Source: JANJTY01 sp038257155
Lineage (GTDB): Bacteria; Pseudomonadota; Gammaproteobacteria; Xanthomonadales; Xanthomonadaceae
Direction of reading: 5' to 3'
Assembly (NCBI GenBank): GCA_038257155.1
Contig: JBBSJP010000019.1
Coordinates: 1-64,000, forward strand
Length of the DNA stretch: 64,000 nt
Shown here: one piece after another, positions 18,261 to 28,118 of the stretch
How the letters are laid out: each line of letters starts with the position of its first letter
Position numbering within the stretch: position 1 is the stretch's first letter
Made by a program: the position numbers and the translations under genes
Notes under the pieces: model-generated
Told to the model about the DNA's origin: nothing
The model's input: only the letters and a program-made list of their open reading frames with translations
Databases searched by the model: none

Positions 18261-19259
18261 ATGGATAGCCTTCAGCCCGCCGCGACGCTTGATTCCCTGC
18301 GCGACGCCTTCCACCGCCTCGGCCACGCGCTCGGGGAGCGCATTGTTGGTCAGCAGATCCTGACCCAGCGCCTGCTGATCGCCTTGCTGGCCGATGGGCA
18401 CCTGCTGGTGGAAGGTGCGCCGGGTTTGGCAAAGACTACTGCGATCAAGGAGTTGGCTTCGCGAATCGAAGGTGATTTCAGCCGCATCCAGTTCACACCG
18501 GATCTGCTGCCCGCGGATCTTACGGGTACGGATATCTTCCGTCCGCAGGAAGGGCGCTTCGAATTCCAGCCAGGGCCGATGTTCCACAACCTGCTGCTGG
18601 CAGACGAAGTCAACCGCGCTCCGGCCAAGGTCCAGTCAGCCCTGCTTGAAGCCATGGGCGAGCGGCAGATCACGGTTGGCTCGAGAACCTACCCCTTGCC
18701 GCGACTGTTCCTGGTAATGGCCACCCAGAATCCGATTGAGCAAGAGGGTACCTATCCGCTTCCCGAAGCCCAACTCGATCGATTCCTGATGCATGTACGC
18801 ATCGGTTACCCCGATGTTGGCGCCGAGACAGAAATTCTGCGACTGGCGCGTGAGCAGGCCCTGGCCGAAGGAGGACCGCGCGACAACCCGCCAATGCTGC
18901 TCACCCAGGATCAGGTGTTTGCCGCGCGCCGAGCCATGTTCGACCTGCACCTTGCGCCAAATCTTGAGCGCTACCTGATTGAGCTGATATTGGCGACCCG
19001 GAATCCGGCGCCCTACGGCGAGGATCTGGTCAGGCAGATTTCCTTCGGCGCGAGCCCGCGCGGATCGATTGCGCTGGAGCGCTGCGCCCGCGCGCATGCC
19101 TTCTTGCAGGGTCGCGACTTCGTAACGCCCGAGGACATTCACGCGGTGGCGCTGGATGTGCTGAGGCATCGGGTCCTGCCGAGCTACGAGGCCGAGGCGG
19201 AAGGACTGGACGGCGGCGCGATCGTCGAGCGGCTGCTGCAGCGGGTGCCACTGCCCTGA
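18261..19259 (+). CDS. MoxR family AAA+ ATPase
   Basis: A 332-residue AAA+ chaperone-like ATPase. Walker A is EGAPGLAKTT at 51-60, Walker B lies in NLLLADEVNRAPAKVQSALLEAMGE, sensor 1 is LVMATQNPIEQEGTYPLPEAQLDRF and the C-terminal lid domain follows. MoxR proteins are thought to help VWA-domain partners mature or bind metal. It heads the moxR-DUF58-DUF4381-batA-batB/TPR-batD operon, with only 11 bp to the next gene and overlaps after that. It is cytosolic. Confidence 0.95.
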   Translation: MDSLQPAATLDSLRDAFHRLGHALGERIVGQQILTQRLLIALLADGHLLVEGAPGLAKTTAIKELASRIEGDFSRIQFTPDLLPADLTGTDIFRPQEGRFEFQPGPMFHNLLLADEVNRAPAKVQSALLEAMGERQITVGSRTYPLPRLFLVMATQNPIEQEGTYPLPEAQLDRFLMHVRIGYPDVGAETEILRLAREQALAEGGPRDNPPMLLTQDQVFAARRAMFDLHLAPNLERYLIELILATRNPAPYGEDLVRQISFGASPRGSIALERCARAHAFLQGRDFVTPEDIHAVALDVLRHRVLPSYEAEAEGLDGGAIVERLLQRVPLP

Positions 19260-19270
19260 GCTTCCAGGCA

Positions 19271-20215
19271 ATGACCGAACCCGTGCGTGCGTCAACCACT
19301 GACGGCATCACTCCCAGCGTGGCCGAGCTGGTGGCATTGCGCCGAGCGGCGCAAGGACTGGCCTCCAGTCTGCGACGCAGCGCAGACCGGCTGATTGGCC
19401 AGCAGGAGTCACCGTTTCGCGGACGCGGCATGGAGTACGCCGAGTCTCGTCCCTACAGCCCCGGTGACGAAGTCCGCCACATCGACTGGCGGGTAACCGC
19501 CCGAACCGGTCGGCCCTACACCAAGCTGTTTCAGGCCGAGCGCGAGCGCACCACCTTGCTGGTGTTGGAATCATCCGTGGCGATGCGTTTCGGCACGCGG
19601 GTGTGTTTCAAGTCGGTGCAGGCCGCGCGACTTGCCGCGCTGCTCGCCTGGGCCGCACAAGGAGAAGGCGATCGGATCGCCGCCTGCTGCTTTGGCGATC
19701 GTCGCGGTCAGCTTCCTCCGCGCGGAGCGCGTGGCGGGGTCATGCGCGCCCTGGCAGCTCTGGTGCAGTGGAGTGAGGATAAGCCGGCGCCGGCGCAGGA
19801 CCGCTCCCTGGCGCAGGCACTGGAACAGATTTCGCCACTGCTGCGTCCCGGCAGTCGCATCCTGTTGCTGCTGGATGCGGGCAGCATTGATGCGCCTGCG
19901 CTGCGCATGTTGGCGAGGCTTCGCTCGCATCATGACCTTGCCGCGTGCCTGCTCGCAGATGCGCTGGAACTCCGCCCTCCGCCGCCGGGGCGCTACCTGG
20001 CGAGTCTCGGCGGACAACGCCGCTGGCTGCAGCGCAACCGTCTGGATGACCCGCAGGACTGGCTTTCGCCCGTGCAGGCTCGCCGGGCCGAGGTGCGAGC
20101 CGACCTGCGTCGCAGTGGCGTTCGGGCGCGCGTGGTTGCGGTGCAGGACGACCCGGTAATGGCCTTGCGCGGCCTGCTGCAGGGCGGTCCGGACCCTCAC
20201 GGAGACGGCGAATGA
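19271..20215 (+). CDS. DUF58 domain protein
   Basis: A 314-residue protein without membrane segments. The DUF58 signature is RGMEYAESRPYSPGDEVRHIDWRVTARTGRPYTKLFQAERERT, near residues 55-97. A VWA-like fold follows (LLVLESSVAMRFG, then RILLLLDAG); the metal site is not canonical. In this gene order DUF58 proteins are predicted MoxR partners bridging to the membrane Bat proteins. Its stop overlaps the start of the DUF4381 gene (ATGA). Confidence 0.93.
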   Translation: MTEPVRASTTDGITPSVAELVALRRAAQGLASSLRRSADRLIGQQESPFRGRGMEYAESRPYSPGDEVRHIDWRVTARTGRPYTKLFQAERERTTLLVLESSVAMRFGTRVCFKSVQAARLAALLAWAAQGEGDRIAACCFGDRRGQLPPRGARGGVMRALAALVQWSEDKPAPAQDRSLAQALEQISPLLRPGSRILLLLDAGSIDAPALRMLARLRSHHDLAACLLADALELRPPPPGRYLASLGGQRRWLQRNRLDDPQDWLSPVQARRAEVRADLRRSGVRARVVAVQDDPVMALRGLLQGGPDPHGDGE

Positions 20216-20670
20216 GTGGCCCGCAACTGCGCGACATCGTGCTGCCGGCGGAGCCTGCGTTCTGGCCTCCAGCGCCGGGCTGGTGGGTGCTTGCTGCCGT
20301 GGTCTTGCTGGCAGTCTTTGCATTGCTGCGCTGGTTATTTGCAGCTTGGCGCAGGCTGCGTCGCGCACGCCGCCTGCGCACTGAGCTGGAGCTTGCGCTG
20401 GGCGCGCACCAGTCGCCGCAACAGCGTCTCGCCATGATGTCAGAGCTGTTGCGACGCTGGAGCACGTTGCAATCGCCGAACGGTGCCGCCCTGATTGGCG
20501 AGGACTGGTTGCGCATGCTCGACGGCGGCCTGGCGGATGCTCCTTTCAGTCGCGGAGTCGGCAGATTGTTGCTGCAGGGTCCCTACATGGCACAGCCGCC
20601 ACTGCAGCAAATGGAAGCACTCGAGGACTTGGTGCGACGGCGGATCCTGCATGGGGTGCGGAATGCCTGA
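20212..20670 (+). CDS. DUF4381 membrane protein
   Basis: A 152-residue protein with a short N-terminal segment (LRDIVLPAEPAFWPPAPGWW), one membrane helix at about 26-44, and a basic cytosolic helical part rich in Arg and Leu. This pattern defines DUF4381, found almost only between DUF58 and batA genes. The function is unknown; it is probably an assembly factor of the Bat complex in the inner membrane. It overlaps both neighbours by a few bases. Confidence 0.9.
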   Translation: MSGPQLRDIVLPAEPAFWPPAPGWWVLAAVVLLAVFALLRWLFAAWRRLRRARRLRTELELALGAHQSPQQRLAMMSELLRRWSTLQSPNGAALIGEDWLRMLDGGLADAPFSRGVGRLLLQGPYMAQPPLQQMEALEDLVRRRILHGVRNA

Positions 20671-21640
20671 GTTCGCCTGGCCCTGGGCGATGCTGCTGCT
20701 GCCGATGCCCTGGCTGGCGGCATGGCTGTTGCCGTCCGCCACATCCGGCGCCCGCGCCCTGCGTCTGCCACTGCCCGCCGACAGTCTTTACGAACTGCAG
20801 CAGACACCATTGGCACGGCCCAAACCCTCGCTGCTCGCCTTGCTTATCTGGCTGACCCTGTGCATCGCGGTGGCCAGGCCGCAATGGGTTGGTGAACCCG
20901 AGGCGCCGCCGCGCAGCGGTCGCGACCTGCTGCTGGCAGTTGACGTTTCTGGCAGCATGTCGGCTGAGGACATGGTCGTCGGTGGGCGTCGCATGAACCG
21001 CATGGATGCCGTCAAGCGCGTGCTTGCCGATTTCCTTGACCGGCGCGCCGGCGACCGCATCGGGCTGCTGCTGTTCGGCCAGAACGCCTATCTGCTGACG
21101 CCGCTGACCTTCGATATCGAAGCCCTGCGTCAGCAACTCGACACCGTCGTTGTCGGCATCGCTGGCCGAGAGACGGCAATCGGCGACGCCATAGGTCTGG
21201 CGGTCAAGCGCTTGCGCGATCGGCCTGAAGCTCAGCGTGTCCTGATTCTGCTGACCGACGGAGTCAACACGGCGGGCGCGCTCGATCCGATGAAGGCGCT
21301 GGAGCTGGCAGAGACCGAAGGCCTGCGCATCCATACCGTAGGTGTTGGAAGCGAGGCGGGCACCTCGTTCATGGGCCTGCGCGTGGGAGCTGGTGCCGAA
21401 ATCGATGAGGTCTTGCTGCGGCGCATCGCCGAGCGCACCGGAGGCGGTTATTTCCGCGCCCGGAATGCTGCTGAACTGGCCAATATCTACATCGAGATCG
21501 ATCGGATCGAACCGGTTGATCAAGAGGGAGAAAGCCTGCGTCCCCGGGCCGAGTTGTTCATCTGGCCGCTCGGCCTGGCGGTTCTATCGGCCTCGCTGTG
21601 GATGCTGGCCACGTTGCCGCGCCGGGCGGAATTGGCATGA
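20663..21640 (+). CDS. BatA-like VWA domain membrane protein
   Basis: A 325-residue protein starting at ATG 20663 inside the end of the DUF4381 gene. Two N-terminal membrane helices (about 5-23 and 57-71), a VWA domain from about residue 88 with an intact metal site D94-x-S96-x-S98 (DVSGSMS), LLTDGVNTAG further on, and a C-terminal membrane helix. It resembles Bacteroides aerotolerance BatA. The VWA domain faces the periplasm and likely binds a protein partner through Mg. Its stop overlaps the next start. Confidence 0.93.
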   Translation: MPEFAWPWAMLLLPMPWLAAWLLPSATSGARALRLPLPADSLYELQQTPLARPKPSLLALLIWLTLCIAVARPQWVGEPEAPPRSGRDLLLAVDVSGSMSAEDMVVGGRRMNRMDAVKRVLADFLDRRAGDRIGLLLFGQNAYLLTPLTFDIEALRQQLDTVVVGIAGRETAIGDAIGLAVKRLRDRPEAQRVLILLTDGVNTAGALDPMKALELAETEGLRIHTVGVGSEAGTSFMGLRVGAGAEIDEVLLRRIAERTGGGYFRARNAAELANIYIEIDRIEPVDQEGESLRPRAELFIWPLGLAVLSASLWMLATLPRRAELA

Positions 21641-23505
21641 ACCTGCTGCCGGAACACCTGCATCTGCTGCGGCCGCTATGGCTGCTCCTCATCCTCGCGA
21701 CGCCGCTGCTCTGGTGGGCTCTGGGACGCGCGCAGCGCGATGGTGGCGATTGGGCAAGGGCCTGCGATCCACACCTGTTGCCGCACCTGCTGGAAGCACA
21801 CGGCGGGCGCAGTTCGCGCGCGCCGCAGATGCTGGGAGTTGCGATCCTGGTCCTGGCGTCGCTGGCCCTGGCCGGGCCCGCCTGGGAAAGGCTGCCCGAA
21901 TCCTTGCAGCGCCAGGAGTCCGCCCTGGTCCTGGTGCTGGACCTGTCGCCCAGCTCACGAGCTACCGATCTGAAACCGAATCGACTGGCGCGCGCGCGGT
22001 TCAAACTGGCAGACCTGTTTCGCCTGCGTCCGGATGGACAGACCGCACTGGTTGCCTATGCTGGTCAGGCCTTCACGGTCGCGCCACTCACCGATGACAG
22101 CAATACCATCGCCAATCTGGTCGAGGCGCTTGATCCGGATCTGATGCCGGTGCCGGGCAAGCGCGCCGATCTTGCCTTGCGACATGCCGAGCAGCTCCTG
22201 CGCGGCGCCGGGATGGAGCGCGGCGACGTACTTCTCATCACCGATCGGGTCGAGCCACGCGATCAGGCCGTCGCTGCCGACCTCGCGACCCGCGGCGTGC
22301 GGGTGTCGGTGCTCGGTCTGGGCGGCGGTACTGCAGCGCCGATTCCGCAAGCCGCAGGTGGTTTTGTGATGGATGAGCAGGGCCGGCCGCAACTGGTGAA
22401 ACTTGAACCGGGAAGCCTGCGTGCGCTGGCCAACGCCGCGGGGGGAATGTTTGCGGCCTTTTCGAGCGACAACAGTGACCTGCTCGCGCTCGGCCTGGAT
22501 GAAGTGAAGAGCGGCGTGATGCGCGATGCGCAGGGCGAAGTGCAGCGCTTTCGTGATGCCGGATTCTGGTTTCTTCCGCCTCTGATGCTGTTGATACTGC
22601 TGGCGTTTCGACGTGGTTGGCTCGCCTTGATCCTGCTGCTTCCGCTCGCGGTGCCGCTACCTGCTCAGGCCTTCGAGTGGCGTGATCTGTGGCAGCGACG
22701 CGACCAGCAGGCAGCCGAGGCCCTGCGCGAGGGCGATATCAAGCGGGCCCGGTCACTGGCAGAGGATGCGGCATGGCGCGGCACCGCCGCCTATCGAGAC
22801 GAAGACTGGACCGCTGCCGCCGAAGCGTTTGCCGAGCGCGATGCCGCGGCTGCGCACTACAACCGAGGCAACGCGCTGGCTCGGGCAGGCAGTTACCAGG
22901 AGGCGATGCAGGCCTACGGTAAAGCCATTCAACAGCAGCCCGATTTCGACGACGCCAAGGCCAACCTGGAGGCAGTGAAAAACTGGCTGGAGCAACAACC
23001 GCCGAAGTCCGAAGACGAATCGGGCGAGGGCGAGCAGCAAGAGTCGGGCGAGCAGGAAGAGTCCGGTTCGCCGCAGTCCTCAGAATCCGATGAGGCTTCG
23101 GAGGGAGAGCAACCAGAGTCGGGCGAGCAAGGCGAGTCGACAGAGGGCGGAGAACCGGAGACTGCCGACCAGCAACAGGAAGGTGAGCCATCGGCCGGTG
23201 AGGAAGGCTCCCCAGAACAGACCGAATCGCCGGATGAGTCGGCCGAGATGGAGGCTTCAGAACCCGAGCAAGGCGATCAATCACAGCAGGCCTTGAGCGA
23301 GGCGATCGACCAGGCGTTGGCCGAGCAGGCGCAGGAGGAACCGCCAAGCAATGCCAGGCCACTCAGCCCGGAGCAGCAGGCCGATGCGGAACGTCGTCAG
23401 TCTGTTGAGCAGTGGCTGCGGCGCGTGCCTGATGACCCCGGTGCATTGCTGCGACGCAAGTTTGCCTTGGAACACCAGCGCCGTCTGCGCGAGGGAATTG
23501 AATGA
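21637..23505 (+). CDS. BatB-like VWA protein fused to TPR and an acidic tail
   Basis: A 622-residue protein. Two N-terminal membrane helices (about 12-27 and 65-80), then a VWA domain with D102-x-S104-x-S106 (LDLSPSSRA), a membrane pair at about 310-350, a tetratricopeptide stretch at about 385-453 (AHYNRGNALARAGSYQEAMQAYGKAI) and a long low-complexity Glu/Gln/Ser region at about 455-560. It corresponds to batB and batC joined in one chain. The acidic spacer has simple codon usage and may vary in length between strains. The start is ATG 21637, overlapping the batA-like stop. Confidence 0.92.
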   Translation: MNLLPEHLHLLRPLWLLLILATPLLWWALGRAQRDGGDWARACDPHLLPHLLEAHGGRSSRAPQMLGVAILVLASLALAGPAWERLPESLQRQESALVLVLDLSPSSRATDLKPNRLARARFKLADLFRLRPDGQTALVAYAGQAFTVAPLTDDSNTIANLVEALDPDLMPVPGKRADLALRHAEQLLRGAGMERGDVLLITDRVEPRDQAVAADLATRGVRVSVLGLGGGTAAPIPQAAGGFVMDEQGRPQLVKLEPGSLRALANAAGGMFAAFSSDNSDLLALGLDEVKSGVMRDAQGEVQRFRDAGFWFLPPLMLLILLAFRRGWLALILLLPLAVPLPAQAFEWRDLWQRRDQQAAEALREGDIKRARSLAEDAAWRGTAAYRDEDWTAAAEAFAERDAAAAHYNRGNALARAGSYQEAMQAYGKAIQQQPDFDDAKANLEAVKNWLEQQPPKSEDESGEGEQQESGEQEESGSPQSSESDEASEGEQPESGEQGESTEGGEPETADQQQEGEPSAGEEGSPEQTESPDESAEMEASEPEQGDQSQQALSEAIDQALAEQAQEEPPSNARPLSPEQQADAERRQSVEQWLRRVPDDPGALLRRKFALEHQRRLREGIE

Positions 23506-25127
23506 AAGCCGTCTTGTTTGCCCTGGTTCTGTTCGCCGCACTGCCCGCGCTTGCCAGCGCCGCATCGCCGCGAGCCTGGCTGGACCGCGATTCGATCCGG
23601 CTCGGCGAAACCGTCACCCTGAACATCGAAGTCGAGGGCATGACCGGTGACGAGCCCGACTTCACGCTGCTTGATGCAGATTTTCAGCGCATCGGCGTGA
23701 GCAGCCGGACGCAGATGAGCCTGGTCAACGGCCAACGCACGGTCAGCACGCTGTGGGCGGTTGCGCTGGAGCCGCGTGAAGCGGGTGTTTTCACCCTTCC
23801 CGCGATTCCGGTAGGTACCAGCGCCAGTAATTCGCTGCGTCTCACAGTGATGCCGGCAGCTACCGCAACGGCCGGCCAGGACGTGTTTCTTGAAGTCGAG
23901 GCCATGCCGGGCGACCCGTATGTCCAGCAGCAGGTGCGCTATCGGATCAAGCTCCATTACGCCGTGACCCTGCTTGACGGCCAGCTGGATGAGCCCAGTC
24001 CTGCGGGCGCCGAAATGCGTCGTCTGGGCAATGATCTCAGTTACCAGACCCAGATCGGCGCGCTCCGTTACAACGTGGTTGAACGACGCTTCGCGCTGAT
24101 TCCCGAAGCCAGCGGAGAGCTGCTGATTCCAGCCGTGCGCTTTCGTGGTCGCGCCATGGGAAGCAGCGGGCGCTTCGGCCCGGGCCTGTCCAGTGGCCGT
24201 CAGGTGAGCGCAAGCAGCGAACCGATTCGCCTGCAGGTGAAGCCGAATCCGCCGGGCAGTGCGCAGCCATGGCTGCCGGCAAGCCAGTTGGAACTGGCGG
24301 CGCTGGGCGACACCTGGCCCGAGAGCGTGATGCTCGGCGAACCGCTCAGCCTGGAGCTGCGCATCGCGGCACGCGGTGTTGACGGCGCTCGACTTCCGGA
24401 ACTGGCCCTGCCGCAGATCGATGGCGTGGATGTGTATCCGGATCAGCCGGTGATGCGTAGCGGAGAAGATGGGGAATGGGTGCAGGGTGAGCGTCGTCAG
24501 CGCTTCGCCCTGGTGCCGCAACGGGCCGGCGACGTCGTGCTTCCCGAAATCACTCTGGCCTGGTGGAACACGGAAACCGACAGGGCGGAAACTGCAACCA
24601 TTCCGGCACGCCGCATTCGCGTGCTTCCCGCCGCCGACAGCGTTGCCGGCGGCGAGGCTGAGCCTGCTGCGTCAGGCGTGCCACAGCCAGCGCCGGTTGC
24701 CTCTGCCTGGCCTTGGCAGATGCTGAGTGCGGCACTGCTGGTGGCCTGGCTGGTGACGCTCGCACTATGGTGGCGTCAGCGCCACGCAGGACAGGTTGCC
24801 CCAGCAGCACAGCGACCGTGTCCGTCAGGCGCGAGTCTGCGTGGCGCGATACTGCGGCGCAGTCCGCAGGACTTCGAGTCAGCGCTCATTTCGCTGGCGC
24901 GTCATGCGGGCGAACCTGCCGGCACCGTCGGTGACGTGGCCAATCGTCTGGATGACCTCGTGCAGCGTGCAGCGCTACAGCAGTATCTTCAGTCGCGATG
25001 GCGCGCCGGTGAGGTCGACTGGAGCGATCTGGGCAAGGCTTTCGCGCGTCTACCGGTGTTTTCTCGCCGGGTCGACAATGCTGCAGAACACGGCCACGTC
25101 TTGCCGCCGCTCTATCCACCACGATAG
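23502..25127 (+). CDS. BatD-like periplasmic protein
   Basis: A 541-residue protein with a signal peptide (to about residue 20, ALASAA), repeated immunoglobulin-like beta domains (SPRAWLDRDSIRLGETVTLNIEVEG is the typical opening of BatD), a membrane helix near 406-426 (WQMLSAALLVAWLVTLALWW) and a cytosolic C-terminal helical domain. It is the last gene of the operon and overlaps the previous gene by 4 bp. BatD proteins are linked to oxidative-stress tolerance in Bacteroides and Leptospira, but the mechanism is unknown. Confidence 0.92.
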   Translation: MKAVLFALVLFAALPALASAASPRAWLDRDSIRLGETVTLNIEVEGMTGDEPDFTLLDADFQRIGVSSRTQMSLVNGQRTVSTLWAVALEPREAGVFTLPAIPVGTSASNSLRLTVMPAATATAGQDVFLEVEAMPGDPYVQQQVRYRIKLHYAVTLLDGQLDEPSPAGAEMRRLGNDLSYQTQIGALRYNVVERRFALIPEASGELLIPAVRFRGRAMGSSGRFGPGLSSGRQVSASSEPIRLQVKPNPPGSAQPWLPASQLELAALGDTWPESVMLGEPLSLELRIAARGVDGARLPELALPQIDGVDVYPDQPVMRSGEDGEWVQGERRQRFALVPQRAGDVVLPEITLAWWNTETDRAETATIPARRIRVLPAADSVAGGEAEPAASGVPQPAPVASAWPWQMLSAALLVAWLVTLALWWRQRHAGQVAPAAQRPCPSGASLRGAILRRSPQDFESALISLARHAGEPAGTVGDVANRLDDLVQRAALQQYLQSRWRAGEVDWSDLGKAFARLPVFSRRVDNAAEHGHVLPPLYPPR

Positions 25128-25221
25128 TCCGGATTGAGGCCGCTCTCGGCGCATCGCCGCATTCGCCGATTCCGCCTGGTGTATCCTCCGGCCTTCGACC
25201 ACGTGCCTGGGGAGGCCATCG

Positions 25222-26763
25222 ATGCTGTCTCGACTCATTACTGCGCTTGGCGCACTGTTTCTCTCACTGCCAGCGCTTGCGCAGGACGCGGCCAGCCTCG
25301 ATGAGCGCATCAATGCGGCAGTGGCGCCTATCACCCAACGGGTTTCGGATTTCATCTTCTACGCCATTCCGATCGGTGAGGCGCAGTTGCCCTTGATCGT
25401 GGTCTGGCTGATCGCCGGCGCGGTCGTGTTCACCCTGTACTTTCGGTTCATCAACATCCGCGGCTTCATGCATGGTTTCCGCCTGATCCGTGGCGACTAT
25501 TCCGATCCCAAGAGTCCCGGCGAAGTCAGTCATTTCCAGGCTCTCACCTCGGCAGTGTCCGGTACCGTCGGCCTTGGCAATATCGCGGGTGTGGCGGTGG
25601 CCATCACCATCGGTGGCCCTGGCGCGACCTTCTGGATGGTGCTGGCCGGCGTGCTCGGCATGTCGACCAAGTTCGTTGAATGCACCCTGGGCGTGATGTA
25701 CCGCCTGGAGAAGCCCGATGGCACGATTTCCGGCGGGCCGATGTACTACCTGAGCCGCGGACTGGCGCAGAATTATCCGGGCCTGAAGGGCTTCGGCATG
25801 ATGCTGGCCATTGTCTTCGCGGTCTGCACGATGCTCGGCGCGATCGGCGCTGGCTCGATGTTCCAGGCCAATCAGGCCTATTCGCAGTTCCTCGCGGTAA
25901 CTGGCGGCGATGCCGGTCCCTTGGCTGGCAAGGGCTGGCTGTTCGGCGTGATCATCGCCACCCTGGCTGGCGTTGTGGTCATCGGCGGCATTACCCGCAT
26001 CGGCGCGGTTACCGCCAAGCTGGTGCCGGCCATGGCCCTGGTCTACATCGTTTCCGGAATGATTGTGCTGGTCAGCCACGCCGATCAGATTCCAGCCGCG
26101 TTCGGCGCGATCTTCAGCGGTGCGTTCAGCCCGGAAGGCGTGCAGGGCGGCATCATCGGTGCGCTGATTGTGGGCTTCCGCCGCGCCGCCTTTTCCAACG
26201 AGGCCGGGCTGGGCTCGGCCGCCATCGCACACTCCTGCGTCAAGACCCGGCAACCGGTCACCGAGGGCTTTGTCGCACTGTGGGAACCGTTCCTGGACAC
26301 CGTGGTGATCTGCAGCATGACCGCCCTGGTCATCATCATCACCGGCCAGTACCTGGTGGCCGATGGAGCCGACGGCGTCACCCTGACCTCGAATGCGTTT
26401 GCCAGTGTCATGCCCTGGTTCCCCTACGTGCTGGCCGGCATCGTGTTCCTGTTTGCCTACAGCACCATGATCACCTGGGCCTACTATGGCGCCAAGGCGG
26501 CCAGCTTTCTCGCCAATGAATCGAAGGCGGTGCTGTACGGCTTCAAGTTCTTCTACCTGTTCATGGCGGTGATCGGCTGCACCATGAATCTTGGCAGCAT
26601 CGTTGATATCGCCGATGCGCTGCTGTTCATCATGGCGATCCCCAACCTGATCGGCTTGTATCTGCTCATGCCGGTGGTGCGCCGAGAAGTGAACACCTAC
26701 TGGGCCAAACTCAAGGCAGGTCAACTGCCCAGCAATGCCGAGATGGAGTCGGCTCGTGGCTGA
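25222..26763 (+). CDS. Sodium:alanine/glycine symporter (AGCS family)
   Basis: A 513-residue polytopic inner-membrane carrier with about 11 membrane helices. An N-terminal hydrophobic segment ending LPALAQ may be a signal-like extension. Family motifs include SHFQALTSAVSGTVGLGNIAGVAVAI and RRAAFSNEAGLGSAAIAHS. A good ribosome binding site (GGGGAGG) precedes ATG 25222. It imports small neutral amino acids with Na+; alanine or glycine is the family expectation, not shown here. Its 3' end overlaps the next carrier gene. Confidence 0.93.
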   Translation: MLSRLITALGALFLSLPALAQDAASLDERINAAVAPITQRVSDFIFYAIPIGEAQLPLIVVWLIAGAVVFTLYFRFINIRGFMHGFRLIRGDYSDPKSPGEVSHFQALTSAVSGTVGLGNIAGVAVAITIGGPGATFWMVLAGVLGMSTKFVECTLGVMYRLEKPDGTISGGPMYYLSRGLAQNYPGLKGFGMMLAIVFAVCTMLGAIGAGSMFQANQAYSQFLAVTGGDAGPLAGKGWLFGVIIATLAGVVVIGGITRIGAVTAKLVPAMALVYIVSGMIVLVSHADQIPAAFGAIFSGAFSPEGVQGGIIGALIVGFRRAAFSNEAGLGSAAIAHSCVKTRQPVTEGFVALWEPFLDTVVICSMTALVIIITGQYLVADGADGVTLTSNAFASVMPWFPYVLAGIVFLFAYSTMITWAYYGAKAASFLANESKAVLYGFKFFYLFMAVIGCTMNLGSIVDIADALLFIMAIPNLIGLYLLMPVVRREVNTYWAKLKAGQLPSNAEMESARG

Positions 26764-28090
26764 GCACGATGTCCAGCCAGTCGATGTGACCCTGGACATC
26801 AAGCCGCCTGACACCGGCATGCCGCTGCACACGCGCATGCTGATCGGCTTCGTGGTCGGCATCGTTGCCGGACTTAGCGCGTTCTACTTTGCCGAAGGCG
26901 CGGCGTGGCTGGAAGGCCTGGTCACCTACGTCACATACCCGATCGGCCAACTGTTCCTGCGTCTGCTGTTCATGCTGGTGATGCCGCTGGTGTTCTCGGC
27001 ACTGATCCTGGGCGTGGTGGAAATCGGCGATCCCAAGGCCTTGGGCCGGATCGGCGGCAAGACCCTGCTCTGGGTACTGGCCGTCACCACCATCGCCGTC
27101 AGCATCGGGCTGCTCGCGGTCAATCTGCTGCAGCCCGGACAGGGCCTGCCGCCGGAGGTTGGGCAGTCCATCCTGGCCGAGTCCGCCGGACGCGCGTCGG
27201 AAATCGCCGCCGGCGGCGAGAGCGTTTCGGTGGTACAGATCCTGCTGAACATCGTGCCGCGCAATCCGATCGCCGCCGCCGCCAGCGGCGACCTGATTGC
27301 GGTGATGTTCTTCGCCCTGATGTTCGGTATTGCCGCCACCGCGCTACGCACCGAGGGTACGCAGAACTTCGTCGGCACCATGCAGGGTGTCTACGACATC
27401 TGTCTGAAGCTGATCGGCTGGGTGATCGAGCTTGCTCCGTATGCGGTCGCCTGCCTGCTGTTCACCCTGACGGCCAAGCTTGGTCTTGACGTGCTGATCC
27501 AGCTGGCGCGCTACGTGGGCACGGTCGTGCTGGCACTGGCCATCCATATGTTCGTGGTGTTTCCGCTGCTGCTGCGCTTATTCGGCGGGATGTCGCCGCT
27601 GGCTTTCTTCAAGGGTGCTGAACCGGCCATCCTTACTGCTTTCTCGACCTCATCCTCCAGTGCCACCCTGCCCACCACGCTGAAAGTGGCCGAGGAAGGC
27701 CTGGGCGTGCCGCGCCGCGTTTCGCGCTTCGTCTGTACCCTGGGGGCGACTGCCAACATGAACGGCACCGCACTGTTCGAAGGCATCACGGTACTGTTCC
27801 TGGCGCAGTTCTTTGGCATTGAGCTGAGCATGGGCCAGCAGGTGCTGGTGCTTCTGATGTGCATTCTGGGTGCGATCGGTGCGGCGGGCGTGCCCGGCGG
27901 GTCGCTGCCGGTGATTGCCATGATCCTGGTGATGTTCGGTATCCCGCCGGAGGGCATCGGCCTGATTCTTGGCGTCGACCGCATTCTGGATATGTGTCGC
28001 ACCACGGTTAACGTGACCGGCGATCTGGTCGGTGCCGTGGTGATTGCGCACAGCGAAGGAGGCGGGCTGCCCAAACCGGAGGCTTCCTGA
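26756..28090 (+). CDS. Dicarboxylate/amino acid:cation symporter (DAACS family)
   Basis: A 444-residue carrier related to GltP/DctA, with eight membrane helices and two re-entrant loops. Diagnostic motifs are SSSSATLPTTLKVAEE (serine-rich loop HP1), ANMNGTALFEG (Na site) and GVDRILDMCRTTVNVTGD near the end. It takes up glutamate, aspartate or C4-dicarboxylates with Na+ or H+; the substrate is not decided by sequence. The start is GTG 26756, 7 nt after TGGAG; ATG 26735 is an alternative. Either start lies inside the preceding symporter gene, so expression is coupled. Confidence 0.92.
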   Translation: MAEHDVQPVDVTLDIKPPDTGMPLHTRMLIGFVVGIVAGLSAFYFAEGAAWLEGLVTYVTYPIGQLFLRLLFMLVMPLVFSALILGVVEIGDPKALGRIGGKTLLWVLAVTTIAVSIGLLAVNLLQPGQGLPPEVGQSILAESAGRASEIAAGGESVSVVQILLNIVPRNPIAAAASGDLIAVMFFALMFGIAATALRTEGTQNFVGTMQGVYDICLKLIGWVIELAPYAVACLLFTLTAKLGLDVLIQLARYVGTVVLALAIHMFVVFPLLLRLFGGMSPLAFFKGAEPAILTAFSTSSSSATLPTTLKVAEEGLGVPRRVSRFVCTLGATANMNGTALFEGITVLFLAQFFGIELSMGQQVLVLLMCILGAIGAAGVPGGSLPVIAMILVMFGIPPEGIGLILGVDRILDMCRTTVNVTGDLVGAVVIAHSEGGGLPKPEAS

Positions 28091-28118
28091 GCGAAGCCTT
28101 GCATACGGAGGATTCACG

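Noticed and set aside
25264..26862. A minus-strand open frame opposite the AGCS symporter
   Set aside because: Composition bias only (His, Asp, Ala, Gly), no start signal or family match.
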